NCBI GenBank assembly: GCA_965140735.1
Contig: OZ223306.1
Location: 1,674,001 to 1,738,000 of the forward strand
Length of the DNA: 64,000 bases
Reading direction: 5' to 3'
From: Fusibacter_A sp965140735
Lineage (GTDB): Bacteria; Bacillota; Clostridia; Peptostreptococcales; Acidaminobacteraceae
Position numbers and translations under genes: made by a program. The notes under the pieces were generated by a model. It saw only the letters and a list, made by a program, of their open reading frames with translations, was not told where the DNA came from and ran no database searches. Shown here piece by piece: positions 49,670 through 58,209 of the stretch (within the stretch, counting starts at the first letter, position 1; each line of letters opens with the position of its first letter).

Positions 49670-51280
49670 TTATTGATACCAAAACGGCATATGTTCACCA
49701 TCATTGTTACTGTTGTCACCGTGGTCAATTATCTTGTAGTCTGACGGTATTTCATAGAGCTTTTCATCTACTTCGCCAATCCTTGTGATTTTATAATCTA
49801 GGGCTTCCCCTACGATTACATCATCGGTCAAAGCTTCCTTACTGTAAACCTTTACACTTCTGATTTTATTTTGAGATTTATCAATCACGTATTCATAAAA
49901 GCGGATCATGCCACTGACTGAATTCACCTGATTATCATAAAAAGTATAACTTTTCGTATTTTCCGATTCAGTTACGTTATATAGTCCCACCTTTTCAAAA
50001 TCAAAAAATCTCATTTCATAGCATGAATGCTCATAGAGCTCTGCCATTTTAAGTTCAGGACATACCGTGTAAAAATTTTCTTCATTTCTAAAACGAATCA
50101 CTGTTTTTTCTTCACCATTCATGCTTTCATTCTTAGTTAAATATAGGGGACGATCCAGCGACATTTCTTTGAGACCACCTGATTGAAGTGTCCATTCTCT
50201 ACCAGTACTTGATTGAAGCGTCATCGAATGTGGCTCTTTTAAAATTGTATTTTCAACAGCGCCAGCAAGTGTCTTTGTGTCACCACCAGTCATAGAAAAA
50301 ACAAACAAAGTGATATCACGGAAATCAATGTCATTCGGTTTATGGTATATAGCTTCATCAATTGATTTTGATTTAATACTCGTGGCAATGCTACGTCTCT
50401 TTAAGAGACCATCTTCATCAAATACAAGTTGTTTTACAACCACGCCATACTTGACAGACACCCATTCTTCATACAAATCGCCATCCTTTTCCAGTGCCAT
50501 ATAGACAGCTGGTATCTCATCCAAAGTTGTGATTTGACAATTTAATACTTGTTCATTTTGCTCAAGTGCAAATGGATTATATGTAGGTGCATTCAAACCA
50601 CTAATGCCTTTATAAAAACATGAATTTCCCATGACTTTCTTTGTTAGCACTGCATCTGGATTAGTAAAATCACCCATCATTAATTCAGATGCCTCATAGT
50701 ACACGCCTTCATTTTCATCATAATATCTAAAGTATTTTTCATAATCATCTACGATTTCTGCTTCATAGATGCTCTCTCCTTTTAAATCAACCGTCTTAAC
50801 AGACTCATACTGAGTGTAATTCAAGTCTCCAAAAAAATCATTCCAAGTCAATTTATCAATATCATATATAATCTCTGTCCCTTCTGTATCTCTACGTGTT
50901 ATAGACTTGTAAAGTGCTTCATTTGCTAATTGGGGATCATATTGAATTGCATCTTCTAGACTCGGTTCATAATTATTCTCCTCAATCGAAGTAAAAGGCA
51001 CTTCAAATCCCATGTCAGAAGCTAGCGTCATTTTCTCTTCATCAAACGACCACATCACATTTGAAAATGTTAATTCCTCAGCTGTATCTGCCTCAACTGT
51101 TTCAGAAGAAAGAGCAGTCGATTTAAGCTGACTTGTGTCAGCCTCTGGTTTACTCATGTCAACGTCTAGTTGACTTATAGTGGTCTCTGGTTGACTTGTA
51201 TCACTTTTACATCCCAATGTGATCAGTATCATACACAGTATGATCCCAAGCATTCCTATGCGTTTGTACATTTTCATCAT
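49670..51280 (-). CDS. Large lipoprotein, two LolA-like modules by pattern
   Basis: A 536-residue protein with lipobox LITLGC near residue 23, then a low-complexity linker in which SQP, SQL and SKPEADTSQL recur (about residues 28-60). The folded part shows two similar endings: VKYGVVVKQLVFDEDGLLKR with NDIDFRDITLF near residue 330, and VYSKEALTDD to EKLYEIPSDYKIIDHG near the C-terminus. Both follow the LolA-type end pattern, so two LolA-like modules are likely. The ATG overlaps the AIM24 stop (ATGA). An ATG at 51271 would also fit. Function unknown. Confidence 0.65.
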   Translation of the reverse strand: MMKMYKRIGMLGIILCMILITLGCKSDTSQPETTISQLDVDMSKPEADTSQLKSTALSSETVEADTAEELTFSNVMWSFDEEKMTLASDMGFEVPFTSIEENNYEPSLEDAIQYDPQLANEALYKSITRRDTEGTEIIYDIDKLTWNDFFGDLNYTQYESVKTVDLKGESIYEAEIVDDYEKYFRYYDENEGVYYEASELMMGDFTNPDAVLTKKVMGNSCFYKGISGLNAPTYNPFALEQNEQVLNCQITTLDEIPAVYMALEKDGDLYEEWVSVKYGVVVKQLVFDEDGLLKRRSIATSIKSKSIDEAIYHKPNDIDFRDITLFVFSMTGGDTKTLAGAVENTILKEPHSMTLQSSTGREWTLQSGGLKEMSLDRPLYLTKNESMNGEEKTVIRFRNEENFYTVCPELKMAELYEHSCYEMRFFDFEKVGLYNVTESENTKSYTFYDNQVNSVSGMIRFYEYVIDKSQNKIRSVKVYSKEALTDDVIVGEALDYKITRIGEVDEKLYEIPSDYKIIDHGDNSNNDGEHMPFWYQ

Positions 51281-52089
51281 TCCTTCCCTAGTAAATTGGC
51301 AATTCCCGCTAATTCTTCCAGCGGATTGTTCATCCCTTTTGTCTCACCTTCCCCCCCTCCTTTAGCCGCTGAATAAATACGATCTGCCATCCGGCTAAAC
51401 GGCAAAGACTGCAACCACACAGAACCTGGCCCTTTCAGGGTTGCTAAAAATAACCCTTCACCTCCAAAAATACCTGATTTAATGTCGCCTACAAATTGGA
51501 CATCATAATAAATATCAGAGGTCATAGCAACGAGACATCCTGTATCCAGTTTTAAAATCTCACCCGCTTGTAAATCCTTTTTTACGATAGTGCCTCCTGC
51601 ATGTAAAAAGAGCATCCCATCGCCTTCAATTTTTTGCATGATAAAACCTTCGCCACCAAAAAAGCCAGCACCAATCTTCCTTTGAATGTGAATATCTATT
51701 GAAACCCCTTGTGCGGCACACAAAAAAGCATCTTTCTGACAAATTAAACACCCATTAAAACGTGCTAAATCTTGCGGGATTATTTTGCCTGGATAAGGCG
51801 CAGCAAAAGCCACATGTGCTTTGCCACCAACACGATTGGTAAATAGAGTCATAAAGAGGCCTTCTCCAGTTATTGCTCTCTTGCCAGCGCCGATGAGCTT
51901 CCCCATAAAACCTTTGCCGTGACTTTTGTTACTCCCATCACCCATAATAGTCTCCATCTCAATTTTGTCATCCATGTACATCATGGCACCCGCTTCTGCC
52001 AGCACACTCTCGGAACCATCAAGTTCGATCTCCACTAATTGCATATCATCGCCATATAACTTGTAATCAATTTCATGGGCCATTGCCAT
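51277..52089 (-). CDS. AIM24 / TIGR00266 family protein
   Basis: A 270-residue beta-rich protein. LVEIELDGSESVLAEAGAMMYMDDKI, split near residue 30, GLFMTLFTNRVGGKAHVAFAAPYPG and FGGEGFIMQKIEGDGMLFLHAGG, also split, are the repeated beta-prism motifs of TIGR00266. FGGEGLFLATLKGPGSVWLQSL is the second copy. Family members are common in bacteria and archaea; the mitochondrial Aim24 shapes inner membrane organisation, but bacterial function is unknown. It is the first gene of the lipoprotein operon, with GGAGGG upstream. Confidence 0.88.
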   Translation of the reverse strand: MAMAHEIDYKLYGDDMQLVEIELDGSESVLAEAGAMMYMDDKIEMETIMGDGSNKSHGKGFMGKLIGAGKRAITGEGLFMTLFTNRVGGKAHVAFAAPYPGKIIPQDLARFNGCLICQKDAFLCAAQGVSIDIHIQRKIGAGFFGGEGFIMQKIEGDGMLFLHAGGTIVKKDLQAGEILKLDTGCLVAMTSDIYYDVQFVGDIKSGIFGGEGLFLATLKGPGSVWLQSLPFSRMADRIYSAAKGGGEGETKGMNNPLEELAGIANLLGKE

Positions 52090-52106
52090 TGTAAATCCCT
52101 CCTTAA

Positions 52107-52154
52107 ATATTCGATCATCTTGCTGTCAATTTAAGTTTACTTTATATTCGATCA
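52107..52154. promoter_or_regulatory. Two direct copies of an 11-bp motif upstream of the AIM24 gene
   Basis: ATATTCGATCA occurs at 52107-52117 and again at 52144-52154, in the same orientation, 37 bp apart (close to 3.5 helical turns). A TTGACA (minus strand) lies between them. They could be activator or repressor sites. Confidence 0.4.
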
Positions 52155-52228
52155 ATAAGGTATATACTAGTAGTCACTTAGCATTAGCCCATAAGTCAGT
52201 AATTTTAGCCAACTGACTCATAAAAAAG

Positions 52229-52253
52229 AAAAAACTCAGACATTCGTCTGAGT
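52229..52253 (-). terminator. Terminator after the histidine kinase gene
   Basis: ACTCAGAC-GAAT-GTCTGAGT on the minus strand followed by TTTTTTC, starting at the stop codon. It closes the three-gene signalling unit. Confidence 0.88.
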
Positions 52254-53945
52254 CTAAAGCATTATTGAATTAAGTGGTATGATGATATTAGCAGAAAAGC
52301 CCTCTGAATGATTGTGTGAATATTTAGCGCTTCCACCCACTAAAGACAAGCGATCGTCTATTCCGATTAGACCATTTCCCTTAATCAGCGTTTCTGCACC
52401 CACACCGTTATCCATTGTCTGCACTGTGATCTGATTTTCATTAATGGTAACAGAAAGTAACATTTTAGTTGCCTGAGCATGCTTAAGCGTATTCGTTACC
52501 AGTTCAATCGTCACCTTTCTGACTATATCAAACACTTTTTCTTCTAGCCGATGATTGGACCCACGTAAGAAAAACGTGACGCCAATACCACTGATGTTAA
52601 CGACCTTTAGCATATTTCTAAGTTCTCTTTCCAAACTTGCAACTGTATAAACCTCGTTCTTATCTTGCGTTTGAATACCTTTCATTTCATTAAAGCCATC
52701 GTGAATCGCCAGACTGGCCTTTTCAAGACTATCCACAGCACGCTTTTTATTATTTTTATAAAACATCTTGCTCACTTCTAACAATTTAATCGTAATGACC
52801 AACGAATGTCCTAAAATATCATGTAATTCACGTGCAATATAACTTCTAGCACCCACATGTGAGGTCTGTTTTAATAATTCTATCTGTTCTTCTAACTTCT
52901 TATTGGCAATTTCAAGCTGTCTATTTTCTTTATCAAGTTCATTCTTAGCATATTGATGTGATGAAATATCTGTAAAAACAATGATAAATCGCCGGTCTAA
53001 GAAGCGTTTATGCGAAGTCATATAACACTTGTAAAACCTGCCATTGTACTCAAGGACAGAATCGTCTTGAGTGTGCCCCTTGAGCAAGGTTGCAATTTTA
53101 TATTGCATCTGTGGCAAGTCAAAATGTGTATTAAATTGATCATTCGAATAAAGCACTTTGGCGTTTGAACTCAGAACCACTATGGGGTTGTCCAATCTAC
53201 TTGCAATTTCATGTTTCATAATCGGCGTCAAATCAAAGAACTCGTACTTAAATGTTGCATAGACAAAAATAAGCAAAGACCAAGTATACACAATTGGGGT
53301 AATATCAAATATAAAATTGCCAATGCCTAATTTGATGAAAAAATTTTCCAAAACTCTAGAGATATAGATCAGATTGAATACAAGAGGCAATAAGATTGCA
53401 AAAGCAATAAGACTGCGCTCTAGCCTACTTTTATCCTTGAGTTGATTGCTAAACTTACGACTACACAAAACAGTGCCTGTGATTAAGAACAGATAATTTA
53501 CCCCTAAATAAACATAGAATAATATCCCAAAATCATCCTCATTAAAATTAAAGATCTTATAGAACTTATAATGATATGGATTCGTAGCAACTAGCACAAA
53601 TTCCAAGATTGCAATCGTATAAATTGCAACTCTAAATTTGATGTTCATGGGTTTTCTCTTGTAATAAGTATAAGCAAAATCCAAAAAGCTGACGCCAAGA
53701 AGACATATACCAAAGTAATAAAATACAATGAAAAACCATCTGAGTTCCACTGTGGGTGAAACCGTCTTAAATATTTTACCAACAAGCCAAATGATCATGG
53801 AAACTTGCACCACAAAAAAAGCTCTTAGAGCAGCGTTTTTATTGGCTTTCATATAGATTATTACAAATCCAGCTACATTGACAATAAGGGCAAAATAATT
53901 CCATAAAACAATTGTAAACATGCTACTTGCTTTGCCATCTATCAT
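52254..53945 (-). CDS. Sensor histidine kinase, 7TM N-terminal, HisKA_3 type
   Basis: A 563-residue protein. Residues 10-235 contain seven membrane spans of the histidine kinase 7TM type. A PAS-like region follows at 245-330 (IVVLSSNAKVLYSNDQF), then a coiled coil at 335-362. The DHp is HisKA_3 with ARELHDILGHSL (His375), and the ATPase shows ELVTNTLKHAQATKM (N box) and NGVGAETLIKGNGLIGIDDRL (G boxes). It should phosphorylate the NarL-type regulator encoded 11 bp upstream. Ligand unknown. Confidence 0.92.
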   Translation of the reverse strand: MIDGKASSMFTIVLWNYFALIVNVAGFVIIYMKANKNAALRAFFVVQVSMIIWLVGKIFKTVSPTVELRWFFIVFYYFGICLLGVSFLDFAYTYYKRKPMNIKFRVAIYTIAILEFVLVATNPYHYKFYKIFNFNEDDFGILFYVYLGVNYLFLITGTVLCSRKFSNQLKDKSRLERSLIAFAILLPLVFNLIYISRVLENFFIKLGIGNFIFDITPIVYTWSLLIFVYATFKYEFFDLTPIMKHEIASRLDNPIVVLSSNAKVLYSNDQFNTHFDLPQMQYKIATLLKGHTQDDSVLEYNGRFYKCYMTSHKRFLDRRFIIVFTDISSHQYAKNELDKENRQLEIANKKLEEQIELLKQTSHVGARSYIARELHDILGHSLVITIKLLEVSKMFYKNNKKRAVDSLEKASLAIHDGFNEMKGIQTQDKNEVYTVASLERELRNMLKVVNISGIGVTFFLRGSNHRLEEKVFDIVRKVTIELVTNTLKHAQATKMLLSVTINENQITVQTMDNGVGAETLIKGNGLIGIDDRLSLVGGSAKYSHNHSEGFSANIIIPLNSIML

Positions 53946-53956
53946 GTATTCACCGC

Positions 53957-54592
53957 CTACACAATTCCATTTTCTATTGCGAAAATCGCTATTTGCATGC
54001 GATCTGAGTATCCAAGTTTTTCAAGTATTTTACTGACATTATTTTTAATTGTGCCATGAGAAAAAGAAAGTAGTGCTCCAATTTCTTTATTACTATAGCC
54101 CGCTGCAATATATTTTACAATCTCAATTTCTCTTTCATTTAGAATATCTTGATATTGTGTCTTGTAGTTGCTGAGCCCTTTAAATCGATCTACCATAATC
54201 TTTTTGACACTTTCATGTATGACGGTTAGACCGCTGTAAATACATTTTATACTGCACGTTAGATCTTTATGACTGATGTTTTTTACAATATACCCATCTG
54301 CATTGTTTACAAAAGACTCCATAATGTTATCCGGATTTTCAAAAGTCGTTAAAATAACCACTTTGATATGAGGGTATTTCTGTTTAATTAACTTGGTAGC
54401 CTTTACCCCATCCATTTCTGGCATCTCAATATCCATGAGGATGATATCTGGATTTAAAGTTTCGCATAATTTCAAAGCTTCATGACCATTTTCGCCCAAT
54501 CCCACCACTTCTATTTCATCATCATTTTCAAGCAAATATGCAATAGATTCTCTTAACAAAAGCTGATCATCCACTAAAATCAATCTTATCAT
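53957..54592 (-). CDS. NarL/FixJ family response regulator
   Basis: A 211-residue DNA-binding regulator. The receiver has DD at 8-9, the phospho-acceptor in ILMDIEMPEMDG (Asp54), ILTTFENPDN and YIVKNIS (Lys). After a linker the LuxR helix-turn-helix is clear: LNEREIEIVKYIAAGYSNKEIG and HGTIKNNVSKILEKLGYSDR. It lies between the sensor and the kinase genes. A 10-bp inverted repeat over the unit's promoter is a candidate site for it. Confidence 0.94.
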   Translation of the reverse strand: MIRLILVDDQLLLRESIAYLLENDDEIEVVGLGENGHEALKLCETLNPDIILMDIEMPEMDGVKATKLIKQKYPHIKVVILTTFENPDNIMESFVNNADGYIVKNISHKDLTCSIKCIYSGLTVIHESVKKIMVDRFKGLSNYKTQYQDILNEREIEIVKYIAAGYSNKEIGALLSFSHGTIKNNVSKILEKLGYSDRMQIAIFAIENGIV

Positions 54593-54612
54593 TTATACCT
54601 CCCCTTTATTGA

Positions 54613-55968
54613 TTAAGTCAACAAATCATTACCATAATAAGCCCTATAAGTAGAAACAGTCTTTCTCACATCTTCCAGAATCAAATTACTCTTTTGTATT
54701 GCCTCTTCTATGTCACTCTCAAAAGTAGGTAAATCTATATTTAATTTTGTGCGATCAATCATTTGTGATAAAACATTCATTTGCGTTTCTCTAGAATTAA
54801 TAATTTCTTCAAGCAAGGCGCTGATTTCTTTTTCCTTTTCAAGACGATAAACAACCAATGCTTGATTTTTAAGTTTTTGATTTACAGCTTTAGAAACTTC
54901 ACGCCTTTCTTCAAGCTCATGGAGCAGATTTATAAGTAATGTTATTTCAGTGATCGTTATGATATACCCGATTGATTTAGAATGTTCTTTAAGTGTCACA
55001 CTCTTAAAGGCAAAATAATGTTTGTGTGCGTTGTGCTTTAAGACGATATACTCCTTCCCCATGTGATTAGACTTAATCACAATCTCATCATGGAAGAGAG
55101 TCTGTATATGTTGTTTTTCCACCACTTCAACCGGTTTAAAAAAGTTGGAATGCCTTGAGGATTTATTTCTATACAATATTTTACCGCTCATATCTGTTAC
55201 AAAAATGCAATCTAGACTCATATCGCCCATTTTATCAAATGCATGTAGTGTTATCCCCGCTTCATCATACGTATACAACTCAAGATTTAACAAAAAGGTG
55301 TAACTAAACCCAATTAAAATTTCAATAAAATCCAAACTCATATTATCTTTAAAAAGTGCTATTATGTAGAAAAATAGTGGGCTTATCAATAAAAACTTAA
55401 GTATCATTATATTCACATGAATTTTATTTCCCTTGACTTCAAACCCATAACGTCGTGATTGAATCGTCATCACAATCACATTAAAAAAAACATATGTAAC
55501 CAAAAGAACCAGAATGATACCTTTATAGATAGGACTATAGTTGACGTTATGAAACTTGTAGTCCTTAATTAACATACCACTGATTATCAAAAGAAAAACG
55601 CCAACTTTGTAACTTCTTAAAACTATTTTTTTCAACAAATTATATCTTTTGACTTTAATTTTATGTGTCAACCCTTGCCATATAAAAATAGAGTGCATCA
55701 CATAAGAACTCATAAGAGCAATCATAAGTGAACCTTTCATATTTCTAAGCACTTTAGCATAAATCAAATGGGGGATTAGACCCTCAGCCACATGTAAAAC
55801 AGCAAAAATAACGATCAGCGAAAAAATAGTATATGCATGCCGCCTACTTCTTTTATCACTCAATCTATAATAGCTGTAAGTTGCACTAGCCACTGCAAGC
55901 ATCGTTAAAAACGTCACTAAGACTATATTAAAAAACTGATAATAAGTATAGTATCTCCCATCACCCAT
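54613..55968 (-). CDS. Membrane PAS-like sensor protein without kinase domain
   Basis: A 451-residue protein (ATG at 55968, GGGAG 7 bases upstream). About eight membrane spans fill residues 8-245. A PAS-like region follows (MSLDCIFVTDMSGKILYRNKSS near 255) up to about 350, then coiled-coil segments LINLLHELEERREVSKAVNQ and ALVVYRLEKEKEISALLEEI, split, and a last helical part. It resembles the front half of a HisKA_3 kinase, but no H-box, N-box or G-box is present. It heads the unit and may pass signals to the kinase encoded third. Function is inferred from context. Confidence 0.7.
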   Translation of the reverse strand: MGDGRYYTYYQFFNIVLVTFLTMLAVASATYSYYRLSDKRSRRHAYTIFSLIVIFAVLHVAEGLIPHLIYAKVLRNMKGSLMIALMSSYVMHSIFIWQGLTHKIKVKRYNLLKKIVLRSYKVGVFLLIISGMLIKDYKFHNVNYSPIYKGIILVLLVTYVFFNVIVMTIQSRRYGFEVKGNKIHVNIMILKFLLISPLFFYIIALFKDNMSLDFIEILIGFSYTFLLNLELYTYDEAGITLHAFDKMGDMSLDCIFVTDMSGKILYRNKSSRHSNFFKPVEVVEKQHIQTLFHDEIVIKSNHMGKEYIVLKHNAHKHYFAFKSVTLKEHSKSIGYIITITEITLLINLLHELEERREVSKAVNQKLKNQALVVYRLEKEKEISALLEEIINSRETQMNVLSQMIDRTKLNIDLPTFESDIEEAIQKSNLILEDVRKTVSTYRAYYGNDLLT

Positions 55969-56007
55969 GATTTTTCTCCCTGTAATCAAACCTTCACTGA
56001 TATGTTT

Positions 56008-56048
56008 ATTATACACTAGCCACTAGGCCATTTGAAGTGCCTAGTGGC
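56008..56048 (-). promoter_or_regulatory. Promoter of the sensor-RR-HK unit with 10-bp inverted repeat
   Basis: TATAAT (minus strand, 56008-56013) with TTCAAA 17 bp upstream. An inverted repeat GCCACTAGGC-10 bp-GCCTAGTGGC (56019-56048) has the -35 hexamer in its centre, so a bound regulator would control RNA polymerase access or recruit it. Confidence 0.65.
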
Positions 56049-56096
56049 ACTTTAGCTGACTTCTACTTAGACACTTTTATCTCATTGAGCCACAAT

Positions 56097-56151
56097 TAAA
56101 AAGAGACTGTTCTCAAAATAATTGATTCAATTATTTTGAGAACAGTCTCTT
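56097..56151 (-). terminator. Terminator after rarA (25-bp perfect arms)
   Basis: Two 25-bp perfectly complementary arms (56101-56125 and 56127-56151) meet with one base between them, and TTTTTAA follows on the minus strand. It lies 47 bp past the rarA stop. Unusually long for a terminator. Confidence 0.85.
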
Positions 56152-56197
56152 CGTAATTACAGCGCCAAATAAATTTGTGAGCGTAGCGTTTCAAAAT

Positions 56198-57529
56198 CTA
56201 TTTTGAATATTTAGTGCGATTTAGATAGGCCTTAATAACGGCCTCATGCCCCAATTCTGTTGGCCTATAATAGCGTTTGTCCTTAATTGCATCTGGCAAA
56301 TACTGTTGTTTGATATAATGATCTTCAAACGCGTGTGGATACTGATATTTTTGAAAAGTAGAATCTCCACTATAGTTGCGTTCTAATTTTAAAGAGGTGC
56401 CATCCTTAAGATAATAAGGAATCTTTCCCGTATCATGATTGGCGATATCTTCTAAAACTTCATCAATCCCCAAATATGCCGCATTGGATTTCGGGGCTGT
56501 AGCCACGTAAGTCGCCGCTTGTGCCAATAGAATTCGGCCTTCAGGCATACCGATAAAGTCTACCGCCTGTGCTGCGTTATTTGCCACAACAAGCGCCATA
56601 GGATCTGCATTTCCCACATCCTCTGCTGCACAAATCACAATCCTTCTGGCAATGAATCTTGGATTCTCCCCACCATAGATCATCTTCCCAAGATAATAAA
56701 GTGCCGCATCGGGATCAGACCCTCTCATACTCTTTATAAATGCAGAGACAATATCATAATGATTATCGCCGTTTTTATCGTAGTCCATATATTTCATTTG
56801 AAGACACTCTTCAATAACTTCCGGTGTGATGTTGATCTCACCTAACAAATCATCTTGAGAAAATACAGCGAGCTCTAAAACATTAAGAGCACGTCTAGCG
56901 TCACCAGCGGCCATTTCAGAGATATAATTTTTAGTTTCATCTGAAATAACAATATCGTACATCCCAAGTCCATTTTCCACGTCAGAAATTGCTCTATCTA
57001 TAATCTTAAGGATGCTTTCACTATCTAGCTTTTCAAGTTTAAAAACAGAAGATCTAGAAATTAGAGCACTGTTCACTTCAAAATAAGGATTTTCAGTGGT
57101 TGCACCAACCAATAAGACAGTGCCATCTTCCACAAAAGGCAAAAGTGCATCCTGTTGACTCTTGTTAAACCTATGAATTTCATCTATAAAGAGAATCGTC
57201 CGCTTGCCATAAAGCGATTGGTTATCTTTCGCAATCTGTACGGTATCTCTAATGTCTTTGACACCTGAGGTGACTGCATTAAGACTGATAAATTCAGATT
57301 CTGTTTTCTTAGCTATAATTTTTGCAAGTGAAGTCTTGCCACTTCCTGGCGGCCCATAAAGTAATATTGAACTCAAACGATCTGACTGAATCAGCTTTGA
57401 AAGCAATCTACCCTCACCAATAATTTTTTCTTGTCCAAAGAAAGCATCTAGTGTCTCTGGCTTCATACGTTCTGCCAAAGGCGCTTGTTTTTCTATTTTT
57501 TCCTTAGCCACAAAATCAAATAAATCCAT
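56198..57529 (-). CDS. rarA: Replication-associated recombination protein A
   Basis: AAA+ ATPase (MgsA/WRNIP1 family) acting at stalled forks. The 443-residue protein has Walker A LLYGPPGSGKTSLAKII near residue 57, Walker B ILFIDEIHRFNKSQQDALLPFVE near residue 113, sensor 1 VGATTENPYFEVNSALISRS, and AAGDARRALNVLELA (sensor 2). The C-terminal tetramerisation domain includes KSMRGSDPDAALYYLGKMI and GENPRFIARRIVICAAEDVG, split. It starts one base after the GntR gene. Confidence 0.96.
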   Translation of the reverse strand: MDLFDFVAKEKIEKQAPLAERMKPETLDAFFGQEKIIGEGRLLSKLIQSDRLSSILLYGPPGSGKTSLAKIIAKKTESEFISLNAVTSGVKDIRDTVQIAKDNQSLYGKRTILFIDEIHRFNKSQQDALLPFVEDGTVLLVGATTENPYFEVNSALISRSSVFKLEKLDSESILKIIDRAISDVENGLGMYDIVISDETKNYISEMAAGDARRALNVLELAVFSQDDLLGEINITPEVIEECLQMKYMDYDKNGDNHYDIVSAFIKSMRGSDPDAALYYLGKMIYGGENPRFIARRIVICAAEDVGNADPMALVVANNAAQAVDFIGMPEGRILLAQAATYVATAPKSNAAYLGIDEVLEDIANHDTGKIPYYLKDGTSLKLERNYSGDSTFQKYQYPHAFEDHYIKQQYLPDAIKDKRYYRPTELGHEAVIKAYLNRTKYSK

Positions 57530-57530
57530 T

Positions 57531-58193
57531 TTAAACCACCTTCTCCAAAGTCCACTTTACAATCTCATTAAATGTCATTTTAAGTGGTTCTATTGCCTTG
57601 TTTTTAAAAGCATTTTGCCAATCCATGTAATAACTTCTCAGTTCATCATTTACAACAATATTTGCCGATTCTAAGTATTCGACCAAGAGCTGTTGCATCA
57701 CAATTAAGAGCCTATAACTCAATTCATCTTCAAGACTTTTAGCGACAGCTTCAAGGCAAGTTAAAATCGCCGTGTAGTAACCAGCAACAGTTTCGGTCTC
57801 TAAGTTTTGAACTCCATACTGATTCAAAATGCTCTGAACCTTATGGGGCGTAACGACTTTGAGGCGAGACATCATTTGATACGCTTGAAACTGTATCGTT
57901 GAAAATAAATGCATTGGATTTGCCGAAAGATTTATAAACTCTGAACCCAGTGGATTTTTAGATAACCCTGGAACTTCTGCAACAAAAGTACCAATGCCTC
58001 TTTTAACTTCAAGCACATTTCGACTCTCAAGTGTTTTTATAGCTTCTCTCAATGTCGCTCTTGAAATATTAAGTTCTTCTGATAACTCTAGTTCATTGGG
58101 CATCTTGTCTCCTGGCTTAAATAGCCCCTTTACGATTAAATCCACTATATTTTCAACTATTTTTTCTGAAAGAAGTTTCTTTTGATACATCAT
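57531..58193 (-). CDS. GntR family transcriptional regulator (FadR-like)
   Basis: A 220-residue regulator. Winged helix: FKPGDKMPNELELSEELNISRATLREAIKTLES, split near residue 45, then RKGIGTFVAE-like NVLEVKRGIGTFVAEVPG. The all-helical C-terminal FCD-type region (residues 80-220) would bind a small organic acid; metal-binding histidines typical of FCD are not obvious. GGGAG lies 5-8 bases before the ATG pair at 58193/58190. It sits between rtcB and rarA, so it may sense something tied to RNA or DNA damage. Target unknown. Confidence 0.85.
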   Translation of the reverse strand: MMYQKKLLSEKIVENIVDLIVKGLFKPGDKMPNELELSEELNISRATLREAIKTLESRNVLEVKRGIGTFVAEVPGLSKNPLGSEFINLSANPMHLFSTIQFQAYQMMSRLKVVTPHKVQSILNQYGVQNLETETVAGYYTAILTCLEAVAKSLEDELSYRLLIVMQQLLVEYLESANIVVNDELRSYYMDWQNAFKNKAIEPLKMTFNEIVKWTLEKVV

Positions 58194-58209
58194 ATGCACT
58201 CCCTTGAAA

